DNA of 64,000 bases from Parvularcula bermudensis HTCC2503 (GCF_000152825.2 NC_014414.1:1922001-1986000), one strand, 5' to 3'. Positions 27,571 through 37,555 are shown, counted from the first letter of the stretch. Notes: a model not told the origin generated them from the sequence alone. Translations and numbers: made by a program.

Positions 27571-28090
27571 GATAGCTGCCGCCGGTGATCAGCGTCAGCC
27601 CCCCGGCAACCCATAGCAGGGCAAGGCCAACGCTCGCGGCCTGAGGGACGGCGAGGATGCTGAAGGCGACAAACTGAAGAGCTGTTTTGAGCTTGGCGGC
27701 GCGACTGACCGGCAGGGCGACTTTGCCGGCCGCGGCCTCGCGCAACCCCGCAACCAGGGCCTCGCGAAAGAGGATCGCAAGGGCGGGGATAAGATGGATC
27801 CCTTCAATCCGGCCATCGGCGATATAGGCGCTCAGCGCGGCAATCGCGACGAGTTTATCCGCAATCGGATCGAGGGCGGCGCCAAGGGCGGTGACCTCTC
27901 CCCGTCGGCGGGCCAAATGTCCGTCAAGGACATCGGTCGCCGCGATCATCAGCAAAATAAAGACCCCGTACCAGGGCGGGGCCAGTAAGAGGACCGGGGC
28001 CAAGCCGATCGCCATAGCGATCCGGCCCATTGTCACCTTTGTTGCGAGGGTGAGGGGGAGTGATCCCCTCACTCGCTTTCGGCGAGCCAT
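27545..28090 (-). CDS. pgsA: CDP-alcohol phosphatidyltransferase, probably PgsA
   Basis: 181 residues, about five or six membrane segments. The family motif D-G-x2-A-R-x8-G-x3-D-x3-D is complete in DVLDGHLARRRGEVTALG and ALDPIADK. Length and the KVTMGRIAMAIGL start fit CDP-diacylglycerol:glycerol-3-phosphate phosphatidyltransferase, which makes the phosphatidylglycerol precursor. Other CDP-alcohol transferases share the motif, so substrate is inferred. The start lies inside the last 22 bases of accC, which suggests co-transcription with accB-accC. Confidence 0.88.
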   Translation of the reverse strand: MARRKRVRGSLPLTLATKVTMGRIAMAIGLAPVLLLAPPWYGVFILLMIAATDVLDGHLARRRGEVTALGAALDPIADKLVAIAALSAYIADGRIEGIHLIPALAILFREALVAGLREAAAGKVALPVSRAAKLKTALQFVAFSILAVPQAASVGLALLWVAGGLTLITGGSYLRLFVQKL

Positions 28091-29412
28091 TCCTCCAGCC
28101 AGTGGATATGGTAATCCCCTGCCTGGAACGCCTCGTCATCGATGAGATCCGCAAACAGGGGCACGGTTGTTTTCACCCCGGTCAGCGCCGTTTCCGCCAA
28201 GGCCCTGCGCAACCGCGCAATGCAATGATCCCGATCGTCCCCGAAGACGATCAGCTTCCCGATCATCGAATCGTAGAATGGGGGGATCGTATAGCCGTCA
28301 TAGACGGCGCTATCGAACCGCACGCCCGGGCCGCCGGGTTGGTGATAATCGATAATCTTTCCGGGTGACGGGACGAAGGTTTTCGGATCCTCCGCATTGA
28401 TCCGACACTCGATGGCGTGGCCGGAAAAGGTCACGTCTTTTTGGGTCAAGGATAATTTCTCACCCGCCGCGATGCGAATTTGCTCCCGCACCAAATCGAC
28501 GCCGGTCACTTGTTCGGTAATCGGATGTTCCACCTGCAGGCGGGTATTCATCTCGATAAAGTAGAATTGCCCGTTTTCGTAGAGATATTCGACGGTGCCG
28601 ACGCCGAGATAGCCAAGTTTCTCAATGGCGGCGCGCGTGATCTCGCCGATCTCCGCCCGCTGTTCGGGGCTCAGGGCCGGGGACAGGGCTTCTTCCAGCA
28701 CCTTTTGGTGGCGCCGCTGTAAGGAGCAGTCCCGCTCCCCCAGATGGATCACATTGCCGTGGGAGTCAGCCGCAATCTGGATCTCGATATGGCGTGGCTG
28801 AACGAGATATTTCTCCAGATAGACCGCATCGTCGCCGAAGGCCGATTTCGCCTCGGCCTTGGCGGTGGAAATGGCCCGCTCCAGGTCGGCTTCCGTTTCG
28901 GCGAGTTTCATGCCGCGCCCGCCGCCGCCGGAGGAGGCTTTGACGAGGAGGGGGAAGCCGATCTCTTTTCCCACCTTCAGGGCGTCTTCCATGGTCTCCA
29001 CGGCCCCATCGGACCCCGGCACCAGCGGGATCCCGACCCGGCCGACGGTTTCCTTGGCGGTGATCTTGTCGCCCATCACCCGGATATGGTCCGCTGAAGG
29101 GCCGATAAACGTGATATTGTGGGCGGCAATGATGTCGGCGAATTTCGCATTTTCCGACAGGAAGCCATAGCCAGGATGGATGGCGTCGGCGCCGGTAATC
29201 TCCGCCGCCGCGATGATCGAGGCAATGTTGAGATAGCTGTCCTTGGCCGCGGGCGGGCCGACGCAGACGCTTTCGTCGGCGAGGCGGACATGCATGGCGT
29301 TGGCGTCGGCGGTCGAATGGACGGCGACGGTTTGTATACCGAGCTCTTTACAGGCGCGGTGAACCCTGAGGGCGATTTCGCCCCGGTTCGCGATGAGGAC
29401 TTTTTCGAACAC
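28069..29412 (-). CDS. accC: Biotin carboxylase subunit of acetyl-CoA carboxylase
   Basis: 447 residues, full length. ATP-grasp landmarks: KVLIANRGEIALRVHRAC at the start, ADAIHPGYGFLSENA, PLLVKASSGGGGRGMK, EKYLVQPRHIEIQI, ERDCSLQRRHQKVLEE and FYFIEMNTRLQVEHPITE. It carboxylates the biotin on AccB with bicarbonate and ATP in the first step of fatty acid synthesis. It shares one base with accB, its normal partner upstream, and overlaps pgsA downstream. Confidence 0.98.
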   Translation of the reverse strand: MFEKVLIANRGEIALRVHRACKELGIQTVAVHSTADANAMHVRLADESVCVGPPAAKDSYLNIASIIAAAEITGADAIHPGYGFLSENAKFADIIAAHNITFIGPSADHIRVMGDKITAKETVGRVGIPLVPGSDGAVETMEDALKVGKEIGFPLLVKASSGGGGRGMKLAETEADLERAISTAKAEAKSAFGDDAVYLEKYLVQPRHIEIQIAADSHGNVIHLGERDCSLQRRHQKVLEEALSPALSPEQRAEIGEITRAAIEKLGYLGVGTVEYLYENGQFYFIEMNTRLQVEHPITEQVTGVDLVREQIRIAAGEKLSLTQKDVTFSGHAIECRINAEDPKTFVPSPGKIIDYHQPGGPGVRFDSAVYDGYTIPPFYDSMIGKLIVFGDDRDHCIARLRRALAETALTGVKTTVPLFADLIDDEAFQAGDYHIHWLEEWLAESE

Positions 29413-29891
29413 TACTCAACAATCATCAAAACGTCGCCAAACTGCACGGGTTCGGCATCCGCGGCGAGGATTTTTTTCACTGTGCCGGATCGGGGTGACT
29501 TGATTTCGTTCATCGTCTTCATGGCTTCGACGATCATCAGGGTATCGCCCTGCTTGACGCTCGCCCCTTCGCTGACAAACGGGTTGGCCTCGGGGGACGG
29601 CGACAGATAGGCCGTGCCCACCATCGGCGAGGTGACCGCTCCTGGGTGGTTGGCGGGGTCCGGTTCCGCCGCCGGGGCCGGGCTTGCGCCTCCGCTCTCC
29701 GGCACAGGCGCTGCCGCCGGCATCGCCGCGGGCGCAGCCATCTGGGCCGCAACCGTCGTCGCCGTCTTGGCCACCCTAAGACGGGCTTGCCCCCGTTCGA
29801 TCTCAATTTCCGTGAGGCCGGTTTCTTTCAACACATGCGCCATCGCCCGGATGGCTTCGAGATCTTCTTCGATTTCTTTACTACTGCCCAT
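29412..29891 (-). CDS. accB: Biotin carboxyl carrier protein of acetyl-CoA carboxylase
   Basis: 159 residues. An N-terminal region (EIEEDLEAIRAMAHVLKETG) is followed by an Ala/Pro-rich linker about 48-82 and a biotinyl domain with GDTLMIVEAMKTMNEI; the Lys of EAMKM/EAMKT is the biotinylation site. It shuttles carboxybiotin between AccC and the transferase. First gene of accB-accC-pgsA. The 144 bases to the divergent thiS gene must hold promoters for both directions; I see no clear riboswitch there. Confidence 0.97.
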   Translation of the reverse strand: MGSSKEIEEDLEAIRAMAHVLKETGLTEIEIERGQARLRVAKTATTVAAQMAAPAAMPAAAPVPESGGASPAPAAEPDPANHPGAVTSPMVGTAYLSPSPEANPFVSEGASVKQGDTLMIVEAMKTMNEIKSPRSGTVKKILAADAEPVQFGDVLMIVE

Positions 29892-30035
29892 CTACCAGCC
29901 TGCTTTTCCCAAATGAGATCAGTTCAACTAATGGAAAGCTCTAACGCGATGCTCCTCATGCCGCAATCAGGTGAAGCCGATTGTCTTCAGCCTTCTACAT
30001 CGGTGCTTGCGCCCTCTCTCCACGCTCCATAGGTC

Positions 30036-30266
30036 ATGGGCATGCAACAAGAGTTCCAATCGCCAGGGCTGAGCATCACGATTAACGGTCAAAGGCGAGC
30101 GACGGCCGCCACGACGGTTGCGATGCTGGTTGAGGAGTTGAACCTCCCTCCCGCCAAGGTGGCGGTTGAGCGAAATCGGGAAATCGTGCCGAAATCGACC
30201 TACGCCACCGCGCCGATCTCGGAGGGGGATCAGATCGAAATCGTTCATTTCGTGGGAGGCGGGTAA
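30036..30266 (+). CDS. thiS: Sulfur carrier protein ThiS
   Basis: 76 residues of the ubiquitin-like fold: LSITINGQ start, [11 protein letters not shown] helix, [12 protein letters not shown] and the diglycine tail EIVHFVGGG. The C-terminal Gly is thiocarboxylated and gives sulfur to the thiazole of thiamine through ThiG. ATG at 30036 is used; ATG at 30042 is an alternative. It shares one base with thiG. No TPP riboswitch is visible upstream, and no other thi genes are nearby. Confidence 0.93.
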   Translation: MGMQQEFQSPGLSITINGQRRATAATTVAMLVEELNLPPAKVAVERNREIVPKSTYATAPISEGDQIEIVHFVGGG

Positions 30267-31045
30267 TGACGGTCAATGACACGCCCCTGACGATCGCCGG
30301 CACGACCTATACGTCCCGACTGATCGTCGGCACCGGGAAATATCAATCCTATCAGCAAAATGCAGAGGCCGCCCGGGCGGCAGGCGCTGAAATCGTCACC
30401 GTCGCCGTTCGTCGGGTGAACCTGACCGATCCTGACCAGCCGCTGCTCGTCGATTATCTGTCCCCCAAGGAGTTCACGTTTTTGCCCAATACCGCGGGCT
30501 GCTTCACCGCGGAGGAGGCGATTCGCACCCTGCGCCTGGCCCGAGAAGCGGGAGGATGGTCGCTGGTGAAGCTCGAAGTGCTGTCCGATAAGAAAACGCT
30601 TTATCCGGATATGATCGAAACGCTTCGGGCCCTTGAGCTGCTCAAGAAGGAAGGGTTCGAGGTCATGGTCTACTGCTCTGACGACCCGGTCATGGCAAAG
30701 CGGGTCGAGGAGGCCGGTGCAGCGGCGATCATGCCTGTCGGCGCGCCGATCGGCTCGGGACTTGGCATTCAGAACCCGGTGAATATTCGCCTCATCGTGG
30801 AGCAGTCGACCGTCCCCGTTCTCGTCGATGCCGGCGTGGGAACGGCCTCAGATGCGACGATCGCCATGGAGCTTGGGTGTGATGCGGTCCTGTTGAACAC
30901 GGCGATTGCCGAGGCGAAGGACCCCCTTTTGATGGCTGAGGCCATGAAGCATGCCGTGATTGCGGGGCGGCAAGCGTATCTTGCCGGACGCATGGAAAAG
31001 CGGCGCTATGCCGACCCTTCAAGTCCATTGGCCGGCCTTATTTAG
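30266..31045 (+). CDS. thiG: Thiazole synthase ThiG
   Basis: 259 residues, TIM barrel. Landmarks: [20 protein letters not shown]-type strand ([12 protein letters not shown]), [34 protein letters not shown] with the Schiff-base Lys region, [35 protein letters not shown] and [13 protein letters not shown]. It builds the thiazole phosphate from deoxyxylulose phosphate, dehydroglycine and ThiS thiocarboxylate. Its last eight bases overlap the convergent hydrolase gene. Confidence 0.97.
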   Translation: MTVNDTPLTIAGTTYTSRLIVGTGKYQSYQQNAEAARAAGAEIVTVAVRRVNLTDPDQPLLVDYLSPKEFTFLPNTAGCFTAEEAIRTLRLAREAGGWSLVKLEVLSDKKTLYPDMIETLRALELLKKEGFEVMVYCSDDPVMAKRVEEAGAAAIMPVGAPIGSGLGIQNPVNIRLIVEQSTVPVLVDAGVGTASDATIAMELGCDAVLLNTAIAEAKDPLLMAEAMKHAVIAGRQAYLAGRMEKRRYADPSSPLAGLI

Positions 31046-31949
31046 GCGCGGGCCCTAAAAACGCCTTCATCGCCGCGTTCACTTCGTCTGGCCGTTCCTG
31101 TTGGATCCAGTGAGAGCCGTCGGGCAGGAAGGCATATTGCAGATCCTCGACATAGTCGGCGCTGTTAAGGGCGCTCTTTTTCGTCAGGGCGAGGTCTTTT
31201 TCCCCCCAAATCAACAGCGAAGGGGTGATGATTTTCGGCAGATCCTTCATCCGTCCGTGGGCAGATAAGGGATGACGGAAAAACGCGCGATAGTAATTCA
31301 GCATGGCGGTGATCGCCCCGGGGTCGAGGACGTTCTCGCGGAAAATGTCGGTCACTTCCTTGGGGAACATCTCAGGCTTCGTGCTCGACAGCTGAAAGAT
31401 ACGGCGGATCAGCCCCGCCCGATTCGCCGTGAGGGCGAGCTCGGGGAGGCGGGGGATCTGAAACAAAAGGATGTAATAGCTTTTCAGCGCCTGCTCCAAG
31501 GTACGGGTCTTGAGCAACGCATTGGGGTGCGGAATATTCATCGCGACGAATTTGTGGAGGGGCCGTAGCTGGAGCGCGGCGAAGGTCCAGGCGATGATCC
31601 CGCCCCAATCATGGGCGATCAGGACGGTTCGTTTCGCGCCGCTCGCATCGATCAGCCTGGCGATGTCGTCAAGCAGGTGATCGAGACCATAAGCGGCCAC
31701 CCCATCGGGCCGGGTCGTTCGCCCATACCCCCGCAGATTGGGGGCCCACACGCGATATCCCATCTGGGCAAGGGCAGGCAATTGATAGCGCCATGCAAAA
31801 TTATGCTCCGGGAAGCCGTGGAGGCAAAGGGCGAGGGTGTCTCCCCCACCGCACATATCCACCTCAAAGGACATCTCCCCCACGGTCACCATTTCGGTGA
31901 TTATGCCTTCTCGAGGGGTCAGATGCGGGGAAAGGGGGGAGGGGCCCAT
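31038..31949 (-). CDS. Alpha/beta hydrolase, epoxide-hydrolase-like
   Basis: 303 residues. The [17 protein letters not shown] oxyanion region, LRGYGRT, nucleophile elbow [13 protein letters not shown] with Asp as nucleophile, WGEKDLALT acid region and [10 protein letters not shown] histidine fit the epoxide hydrolase/haloalkane dehalogenase branch. Epoxide hydrolysis is the most likely activity, judged from the HGFPE and HDWGG pair. ATG at 31949 follows AGAGGA and starts eight bases after the DsbA-like gene stops, so they are probably co-transcribed. No signal peptide. Confidence 0.82.
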   Translation of the reverse strand: MGPSPLSPHLTPREGIITEMVTVGEMSFEVDMCGGGDTLALCLHGFPEHNFAWRYQLPALAQMGYRVWAPNLRGYGRTTRPDGVAAYGLDHLLDDIARLIDASGAKRTVLIAHDWGGIIAWTFAALQLRPLHKFVAMNIPHPNALLKTRTLEQALKSYYILLFQIPRLPELALTANRAGLIRRIFQLSSTKPEMFPKEVTDIFRENVLDPGAITAMLNYYRAFFRHPLSAHGRMKDLPKIITPSLLIWGEKDLALTKKSALNSADYVEDLQYAFLPDGSHWIQQERPDEVNAAMKAFLGPAPK

Positions 31950-31957
31950 GGGATCCT

Positions 31958-32767
31958 CTAGCCGTTGGTCTCAAGGGCGGTGGCGATCGCTGTGCGCACG
32001 GCGTCGGGGTCGAAGCCGCTGACCGTACGGACGAAGGACCCGTCGGGGGAGGCGATGAGGAAAGCGGGGGTCCCGTCGACCCCCAATTGCTCTGCGATGC
32101 TGAGGGATTGATCGAGAGGCTCGTCAAAACTGTCCGTCGCGGCGCTGCCGTCCTCGCCGGTCGAGCTCGGCGTGGCGAGATCGAGGGAATGGGCGATATC
32201 CAGCGCCCGCTGGGCGTCGATCACGCCGCTCTCTCCCATCAGCGCCCGGTGAAGGGGCACGTAATCCGCTGTCCCGGCATAATTCAGCGCGACCTTTGCC
32301 GATCCTCGGCTGTCAGGGTGGGTCACCGGTAATTCTTGGAGGACCAGGGTCATTTCTGGCGTTTCCTCCTTGAGGGTGAAAACGAAATCCGTCGCGCGGC
32401 GACAAAAACCGCAATTGTAGTCGAAGAATTCGACGACAATCACCTCGGCCTCCCCCTCGGCGGGCATGATGTGTCCCGCCTGTGTCGTCAGAAGGGCGGG
32501 AACCAGATCCCGCGCGCTTTCCTGCGCCATCGCAGCGGCAAGTCGTTCCTGGTCGATCCGATATCGCTCGACCGACTCGATGATGATTTCAGGATTCTCG
32601 AGCAGATAAGCTTCGACCTTCGCCGCAAAATCCGCGTCGACGGTGACCTGACTTGCGGGCGAAGGGCTGTCCGCCTCTTCCGGGGATTGCGCCGAGCACG
32701 AGGCGGAGAGGACCACAGCGCCCAAAACGGCCAACAGGGGCTGGGTAGGGCGGACAAGCATGACCAT
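31958..32767 (-). CDS. DsbA-family thiol-disulfide lipoprotein
   Basis: 269 residues from ATG at 32767 (GGAG eight bases upstream). The N-terminus is a lipoprotein signal with LSASC lipobox, Cys24. A Com1-like helical segment follows (AAKVEAYLLENPEIIIESV), then the thioredoxin fold with EFFDYNCGFCRRA, active-site CGFC at 119-122, and the cis-Pro loop DGTPAFLI. Such proteins oxidise or isomerise disulfides in envelope proteins. The longer frame upstream to 32902 lacks a signal and is not used. It lies between the M48 protease and the hydrolase on the same strand, with 131 bases before it. Confidence 0.9.
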   Translation of the reverse strand: MVMLVRPTQPLLAVLGAVVLSASCSAQSPEEADSPSPASQVTVDADFAAKVEAYLLENPEIIIESVERYRIDQERLAAAMAQESARDLVPALLTTQAGHIMPAEGEAEVIVVEFFDYNCGFCRRATDFVFTLKEETPEMTLVLQELPVTHPDSRGSAKVALNYAGTADYVPLHRALMGESGVIDAQRALDIAHSLDLATPSSTGEDGSAATDSFDEPLDQSLSIAEQLGVDGTPAFLIASPDGSFVRTVSGFDPDAVRTAIATALETNG

Positions 32768-32898
32768 CAGACATTCTCCTCTTACTTGGCTCTTATGACA
32801 GCTGGTCGCCGAGCTCAAAGCCCGTTTACGGAAGTCGCCCGAAGAAAGAGGAGCGTGGCGCCGGGGCGCCATGGGGCTGGCCGGCGGAAAGGGGCAGA

Positions 32899-34272
32899 TC
32901 AATTCATGCGGGAAGGACTTCCCTCCGCCCGCGCCCGTCGCGCTGTCTCGACGGTTGCGGCAATGATATCGAGGGCTTGTAGATGTTCGGGGGTGCCGGG
33001 TTCCAGTTTCTCGCTCGCCCGGGTCGCAAAGCGGTGGGCTTGGGCTTCGTTGCCATAGGAAAAGAAGGCCTGCGCCTGGGCCAGACTCGCCAGATCGTCG
33101 CGACCGAGAGCGGCATAGGCGCGGGCAAGTTCGGACCAGCCAAATCCATTATCCGGCTCCAGGGCGAGGCCTGATTTCAGAACCTCCACCGCTTCGTCCA
33201 TGTCTCCCTCCCGCTCAAGGGCAACGAGGGCGCGGCCGAGATTGATCTTGAACAGAGCGACACCTGGGGCGAGGGCGACCGAGCGACGATGGGGGACGAC
33301 ACTTTCGGCGATCTGACCGTGTTCGAACAGCATTTGTCCCTTCAGCTCAGCGAAATAGGGATTGTCCGGCTGTTCATCGATCAGACTGTCAATTTCCTTC
33401 AAGCCGCGCTCAAGCTCACTTTTCCGGTAATAGGCGACCGCCCGAGCGTATCGCGCGGGGGCGCTTTTATCGCTCAAGGGATAGGTCCTTAAGGTAATGT
33501 AGGGGTCTTGCATGAACCCCAGGATCTTGCCCTGTATCATCTGCAAGCGGATGATTTCGTCTTCGCTGTCGGCGCTGTCATAATGCTCAAGACCCTGCAC
33601 CTTGTCGCGCAGGGCATTGATCCGCCGAATCGCCAAGGGGTGGGTCAAGAGATAGGGATCGACATTGCGTGACGAGGCGAGCTGGCGGTTCGCCAATTTC
33701 CCAAAAAACTCAACCAAGCCCTGGCCAGATTGTCCCGTCGCTTCGAGATAGGTAACGGCCGCCTGATCGGCCGACGCTTCCTGTCCGCGGCTGTGGGCGA
33801 GGATGTCGCCAAGGGCGACCCGCTGTCCAAGACCACTGATGGCGATACCGGCTTCGGGGGGCGCGCCGGCGGCAATGGCGGCCGCCCCGAGGACAAGGCT
33901 CAACAGGACAGGACGACTGGCCGTGGCCATGACATCGGCGCCGCGTTGCAGGTGGCCCCCGGCAATGTGGCCAATTTCGTGGGCGATCACCCCTTCAATC
34001 TGATTGGGCGTATCGGCCGCCGTCAGCAGCCCGGTGTGAATGAAGATATTCTGCCCCCCCGCCACAAAGGCATTCAGGGAATTGTCCCCCACGAGATAGA
34101 GGGAGACGGCCTCCGGCTGGAGGCCCGCCGCCTCGAGCAGCGGCGTCGATAGATCTTCGAGGAAGAGTTCGATCTCAGCATCCCGAAGAAGGGATTGCGC
34201 TGCGGCGGTGGAGAGGGCCCACGAGAAGCACGCAACAATGATCGAAAGGGTGCGGAACGGGCGCGCCGTCAT
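32899..34272 (-). CDS. Periplasmic M48 metallopeptidase with TPR domain (BepA-like)
   Basis: 457 residues from ATG at 34272, which has AAGGAG upstream and begins a signal peptide (MTARPFRTLSIIVACFSWAL, cleavage about AAA-QS). The peptidase domain carries NAFVAGGQNIFIHTGLL, the zinc site VIAHEIGHIAGGH (HExxH 98-102) and HSRGQEASADQAA with the third ligand Glu. The second half is TPR helices (about 270-440). The architecture matches BepA/YfgC, an outer-membrane protein quality-control protease that also aids LptD assembly. Confidence 0.93.
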   Translation of the reverse strand: MTARPFRTLSIIVACFSWALSTAAAQSLLRDAEIELFLEDLSTPLLEAAGLQPEAVSLYLVGDNSLNAFVAGGQNIFIHTGLLTAADTPNQIEGVIAHEIGHIAGGHLQRGADVMATASRPVLLSLVLGAAAIAAGAPPEAGIAISGLGQRVALGDILAHSRGQEASADQAAVTYLEATGQSGQGLVEFFGKLANRQLASSRNVDPYLLTHPLAIRRINALRDKVQGLEHYDSADSEDEIIRLQMIQGKILGFMQDPYITLRTYPLSDKSAPARYARAVAYYRKSELERGLKEIDSLIDEQPDNPYFAELKGQMLFEHGQIAESVVPHRRSVALAPGVALFKINLGRALVALEREGDMDEAVEVLKSGLALEPDNGFGWSELARAYAALGRDDLASLAQAQAFFSYGNEAQAHRFATRASEKLEPGTPEHLQALDIIAATVETARRARAEGSPSRMN

Positions 34273-34403
34273 GACCGATCTCCTTAAGCCCAGTATTCCC
34301 CGATAGGGATGTAGCGGATGAATGAGGGGCACGGCACCGGGGGCGGCCGTGAATTGCGCGTAAGCTGCGCGCCACACCGCCGCCTGGTCGTCCTTGACCT
34401 TCA

Positions 34404-34430
34404 GATGACGGCCCGGTTCAGGCCGTCATC
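34404..34430 (-). terminator. Hairpin after rne, possible terminator
   Basis: Perfect ten-base-pair stem GATGACGGCC (34404-34413) / GGCCGTCATC (34421-34430) with a seven-base loop, nine bases past the rne stop codon. There is no T-run, so it may be a weak or Rho-assisted terminator or an mRNA 3' stabiliser. Confidence 0.5.
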
Positions 34431-34438
34431 CTCGTTCT

Positions 34439-37400
34439 TCAGGTCTTATTGCCAAAGGCCCGTTGCCACCAGCCGCCGCGTTTGGGAGCGGGTTTGTCCT
34501 CCCCTTGCGCACTGTCCTCGAGGGGGGCGTGAATGGTTTCCGCGGCCCGGGGCGGTTCTGACGGCTGGGCCTTGTCGGCGGGGGCGTCAGTTTTGGGGGG
34601 GCTGGACTGTCCTGCTTCCTGATCCGCAGTCTCTGTCGCCTTGGCCCTAGGAGCGGCCTGCTGGGGGGAGGGGCTGTCCTTTTCGGTATCGGACGGACCG
34701 CTATCGGTTTCGGCGGCCGGTTGAGCCGGTTTTCTCCGGCGCCGGGCCGGTTTCGGAGCGGCCTCGCTGTCCTTGTCCTTTGCAGCCGTCTGCCCGTCTA
34801 CCTGGGTGCCTGCCTGCTCCTCTGCCGCTCCCTGCTGAGGTGACTGATCCTTGACGGAACCGGCATTTGGCTCGGCGGCACCGGCCTCGATCTGCTCGTC
34901 CTTGGTCTCGTTCTCAGTTGGCTGAGAGGGCGCGCGCGACTCCGTCTCGCCCTTTGTCTCGGCCGAATCAGCATTCCGCTTCCGCCGCCGCCGCCGCCGC
35001 TTTTTGGGCTTTCCGTCACCGCCCTCGGCGGTTTCGTCGTCGGCTTTCTGGGACTTTTGTTCGGGATCATCACTGTCGGAGGCGGCTGCCTCCTTCGGGG
35101 TGTCCCCATCGTCCTGCTGCTCGTCATTCTCAAGCAGGCTGGAGGCATCGACCGCCGCGGCGCTCGACCCCTGGCGAAGGGTTTCTTCCTCTTTCAGACG
35201 ACCAGAGACAGTGAGCTCGTATTGATCGCCATTCTTGTCTGAATCGCCTTCAACGGTGATCCGACATCCATAGGTGGCTTCGATTTGATTGAGCCAATCG
35301 CGCTTTTGATTGAGGATATAGAGGCTGACATCGAGGGCGGCGCTGGCCGTAACGCTCGCCGCCTTGTCGCTCGCCGCTTTTTCTTCGATGGCGCGCAAAA
35401 TGCGCAGCGCCGCCATTTCCACCGAGCGCACAGCGCCCGCCCCGTCGCAGGTCGGGCATGTTCGCGTGGTGCCATCGACAATGCCTGAGCGGCGCCGCTG
35501 ACGCGACATCTCAAGAAGGCCAAAGGTCGAAATCGAGCCCACTTGAATGCGGGCGCGATCTGATTTCAGCGCCTCCTTGAACTTTTTCTCCACCGTCCGA
35601 TTGTTGCGGTTCTCATCCATGTCGATGAAATCCACCACAATCAGCCCGGCGAGGTCGCGGAGCCGGCATTGCCGGGCCACTTCGACGGCCGCTTCGGAAT
35701 TGGTCTTGAGCGCCGTCGCCTCGACATTGCGCTCCTTTGTCGATTTCCCTGAGTTCACATCGATCGAGATCAGCGCTTCGGTCTGTTGAATGACCAAATA
35801 CCCGCCCGATTTCAGGGTCACGACAGGCTGATACATCTCGTCCAATTGCCGCTCGACGCCGTAATGCAGGAATAGCGGCTCTTGCTCGCGATAGGGCTGC
35901 ACATTCTTGGCGTGGCTCGGCATCAGCATTTTCATGAAGTCCTTGGCTTCACGATAGCCGTCCTCGCCCTCCACCAAGATTTCGGCGGTATCCTTGTCAT
36001 AGAGGTCGCGGATCGCCCGCTTGATGAGGCTGGCTTCCTCATAGATCAGGCAGGGAGCAACGGATTGCAGGGTCTGGGATCTGATCGTGTCCCACAGACG
36101 CGCAAGATAATCATAGTCGCGCTTGATCTCGGCCTTGGTGCGCTTGGCCCCCGCGGTGCGGATGATGAGGCCCTGTCCCGCCGGGACATTGAGCTCGGCC
36201 ATGGCCTTGCGCAGACGACGCCGATCGGACTGGTTCGAGATCTTGCGACTTACCCCGCCCCCTCGGGCGTTGTTCGGCATCAAAACACCGTAGCGACCGG
36301 CCAGGGACAAGAAGGTGGTCAGCGCCGCGCCTTTATTGCCGCGCTCCTCTTTGACGACCTGCACCAGCATCACTTGGCGGCGCTTGATGACCTCCTGGAT
36401 GCGATAATTGCGCAAAAGGCGATCCCGTTCGCGCCGCGCCTCGTCGTAGCGCTTTTGAAGGGCCGCAATTTGCGCTTGTTCCGAGGCCGGAGAGGGGGCT
36501 GTGTCATTCGCCTTTCCCTTTGGCTCCTCCGCCGCTGATTCCTCATCGTCGGATGGGGCGCTTTCGCCATCGGCGACCGGTTGGTCGGTCTTCTCCGCCC
36601 TAGGGGCGTTACCGTCGTCGGCGAGGGGGGGGTCGCTCTTTTCCGCGTCCGCTAAGGCTTCATCGGAGAGGACTTCGCTATCGGCCAATCCGTCGGTGAT
36701 ATCCGCCGAGCCGGCCTCGTTCTCCGCGTCATCGGGAAGCGGCGCCGTCACGCTTGAATCGGTCTTCGCAGAGAGCGGGACACTTTTATTGCCCGTTTCT
36801 TCCTGACTGCCGGTCTCGTTGGTGGCCTCGGCGCGGTCCCCCTGATCGTCTTGAGGAGCAGGGGCGGCCGCGGCTTCTCCCTCGGCCTGATCTGCGGTCG
36901 AGGCGGTGGTTTTCTCAGAAGACGGGCTGTCTTGGGTCTGAGCGGGCTCATCCGCCGTGTCGGCCTTTTTTGCCTCATCAGCGGACGATCCAGCGGACCC
37001 CTCGCCATCCTCGTCATTCGCCGCATGGGAACCATCGGCTTTGCTGGCCCCGCGTCCGCGCCGTCGGCCTCGCCGCCGCCGCCGTCCGCGTCCCGACGAC
37101 CGGTTACCGTCATCGCCGCTATCGCCGTCATCATCGTCGGCGGCTGAGGTCGACGACGTTCCGTCCTCGCTCTCAAGATCGCCTTGGGTATCGACGACGT
37201 CACCTTCGTCCTCGATGTCGACGACCCCCGCTTGGTCAAAATCCGCAAGCTTTGCCGCCAATTCGGCTTCGAGCGCCTCTGCGGCTCTCAGAACTTCGCG
37301 ATCGGCAACGGGGATCTGATAGTAATCAGAGTGGATTTCTCCGAAGGCCAGAAAGCCATGGCGGTTGCCGCCATATTCGATAAAGGCGGCCTGCAATGAA

Positions 37401-37555
37401 GGTTCGACCCGGGTCACCCGGGCGAGGTAGATATTTCCCCTCAGCGGTTTGCGCGAGAGGGATTCGAAATCAAAATCTTCGACTTTTCCGTTCGAAAGAA
37501 CAGCGACCCGGGTCTCTTCCGGATGCCGTGCATCGATCATCATCTTCTTTGTCAT
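34439..37555 (-). CDS. rne: Ribonuclease E with a long insertion in the S1 domain
   Basis: 1038 residues. The N-terminal half has the RNase E/G fold: GNIYLARVTRVEPSLQAAFIEYG opens the S1 domain, LTTFLSLAGRYGVLMP, then the DNase I-like core with ISIDVNSGKST and LIVVDFIDMD, which bear the catalytic Asp pair, and the zinc-link RTCPTCDGAG. Residues about 110-362 are a low-complexity acidic insertion, with a basic patch of Gly/Arg at 155-169, splitting the S1 domain. The C-terminal 250 residues are disordered, rich in Lys/Arg and Asp/Glu blocks, and end KRGGWWQRAFGNKT; this would scaffold the degradosome. RNase E starts most mRNA decay and processes rRNA and tRNA. The upstream leader is long and structured. 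Confidence 0.95.
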   Translation of the reverse strand: MTKKMMIDARHPEETRVAVLSNGKVEDFDFESLSRKPLRGNIYLARVTRVEPSLQAAFIEYGGNRHGFLAFGEIHSDYYQIPVADREVLRAAEALEAELAAKLADFDQAGVVDIEDEGDVVDTQGDLESEDGTSSTSAADDDDGDSGDDGNRSSGRGRRRRRGRRRGRGASKADGSHAANDEDGEGSAGSSADEAKKADTADEPAQTQDSPSSEKTTASTADQAEGEAAAAPAPQDDQGDRAEATNETGSQEETGNKSVPLSAKTDSSVTAPLPDDAENEAGSADITDGLADSEVLSDEALADAEKSDPPLADDGNAPRAEKTDQPVADGESAPSDDEESAAEEPKGKANDTAPSPASEQAQIAALQKRYDEARRERDRLLRNYRIQEVIKRRQVMLVQVVKEERGNKGAALTTFLSLAGRYGVLMPNNARGGGVSRKISNQSDRRRLRKAMAELNVPAGQGLIIRTAGAKRTKAEIKRDYDYLARLWDTIRSQTLQSVAPCLIYEEASLIKRAIRDLYDKDTAEILVEGEDGYREAKDFMKMLMPSHAKNVQPYREQEPLFLHYGVERQLDEMYQPVVTLKSGGYLVIQQTEALISIDVNSGKSTKERNVEATALKTNSEAAVEVARQCRLRDLAGLIVVDFIDMDENRNNRTVEKKFKEALKSDRARIQVGSISTFGLLEMSRQRRRSGIVDGTTRTCPTCDGAGAVRSVEMAALRILRAIEEKAASDKAASVTASAALDVSLYILNQKRDWLNQIEATYGCRITVEGDSDKNGDQYELTVSGRLKEEETLRQGSSAAAVDASSLLENDEQQDDGDTPKEAAASDSDDPEQKSQKADDETAEGGDGKPKKRRRRRRKRNADSAETKGETESRAPSQPTENETKDEQIEAGAAEPNAGSVKDQSPQQGAAEEQAGTQVDGQTAAKDKDSEAAPKPARRRRKPAQPAAETDSGPSDTEKDSPSPQQAAPRAKATETADQEAGQSSPPKTDAPADKAQPSEPPRAAETIHAPLEDSAQGEDKPAPKRGGWWQRAFGNKT

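Noticed and set aside
29892-30035. TPP riboswitch before thiS
   Set aside because: The conserved CUGAGA and flanking helices of the thi box are not visible in the 144 bases.
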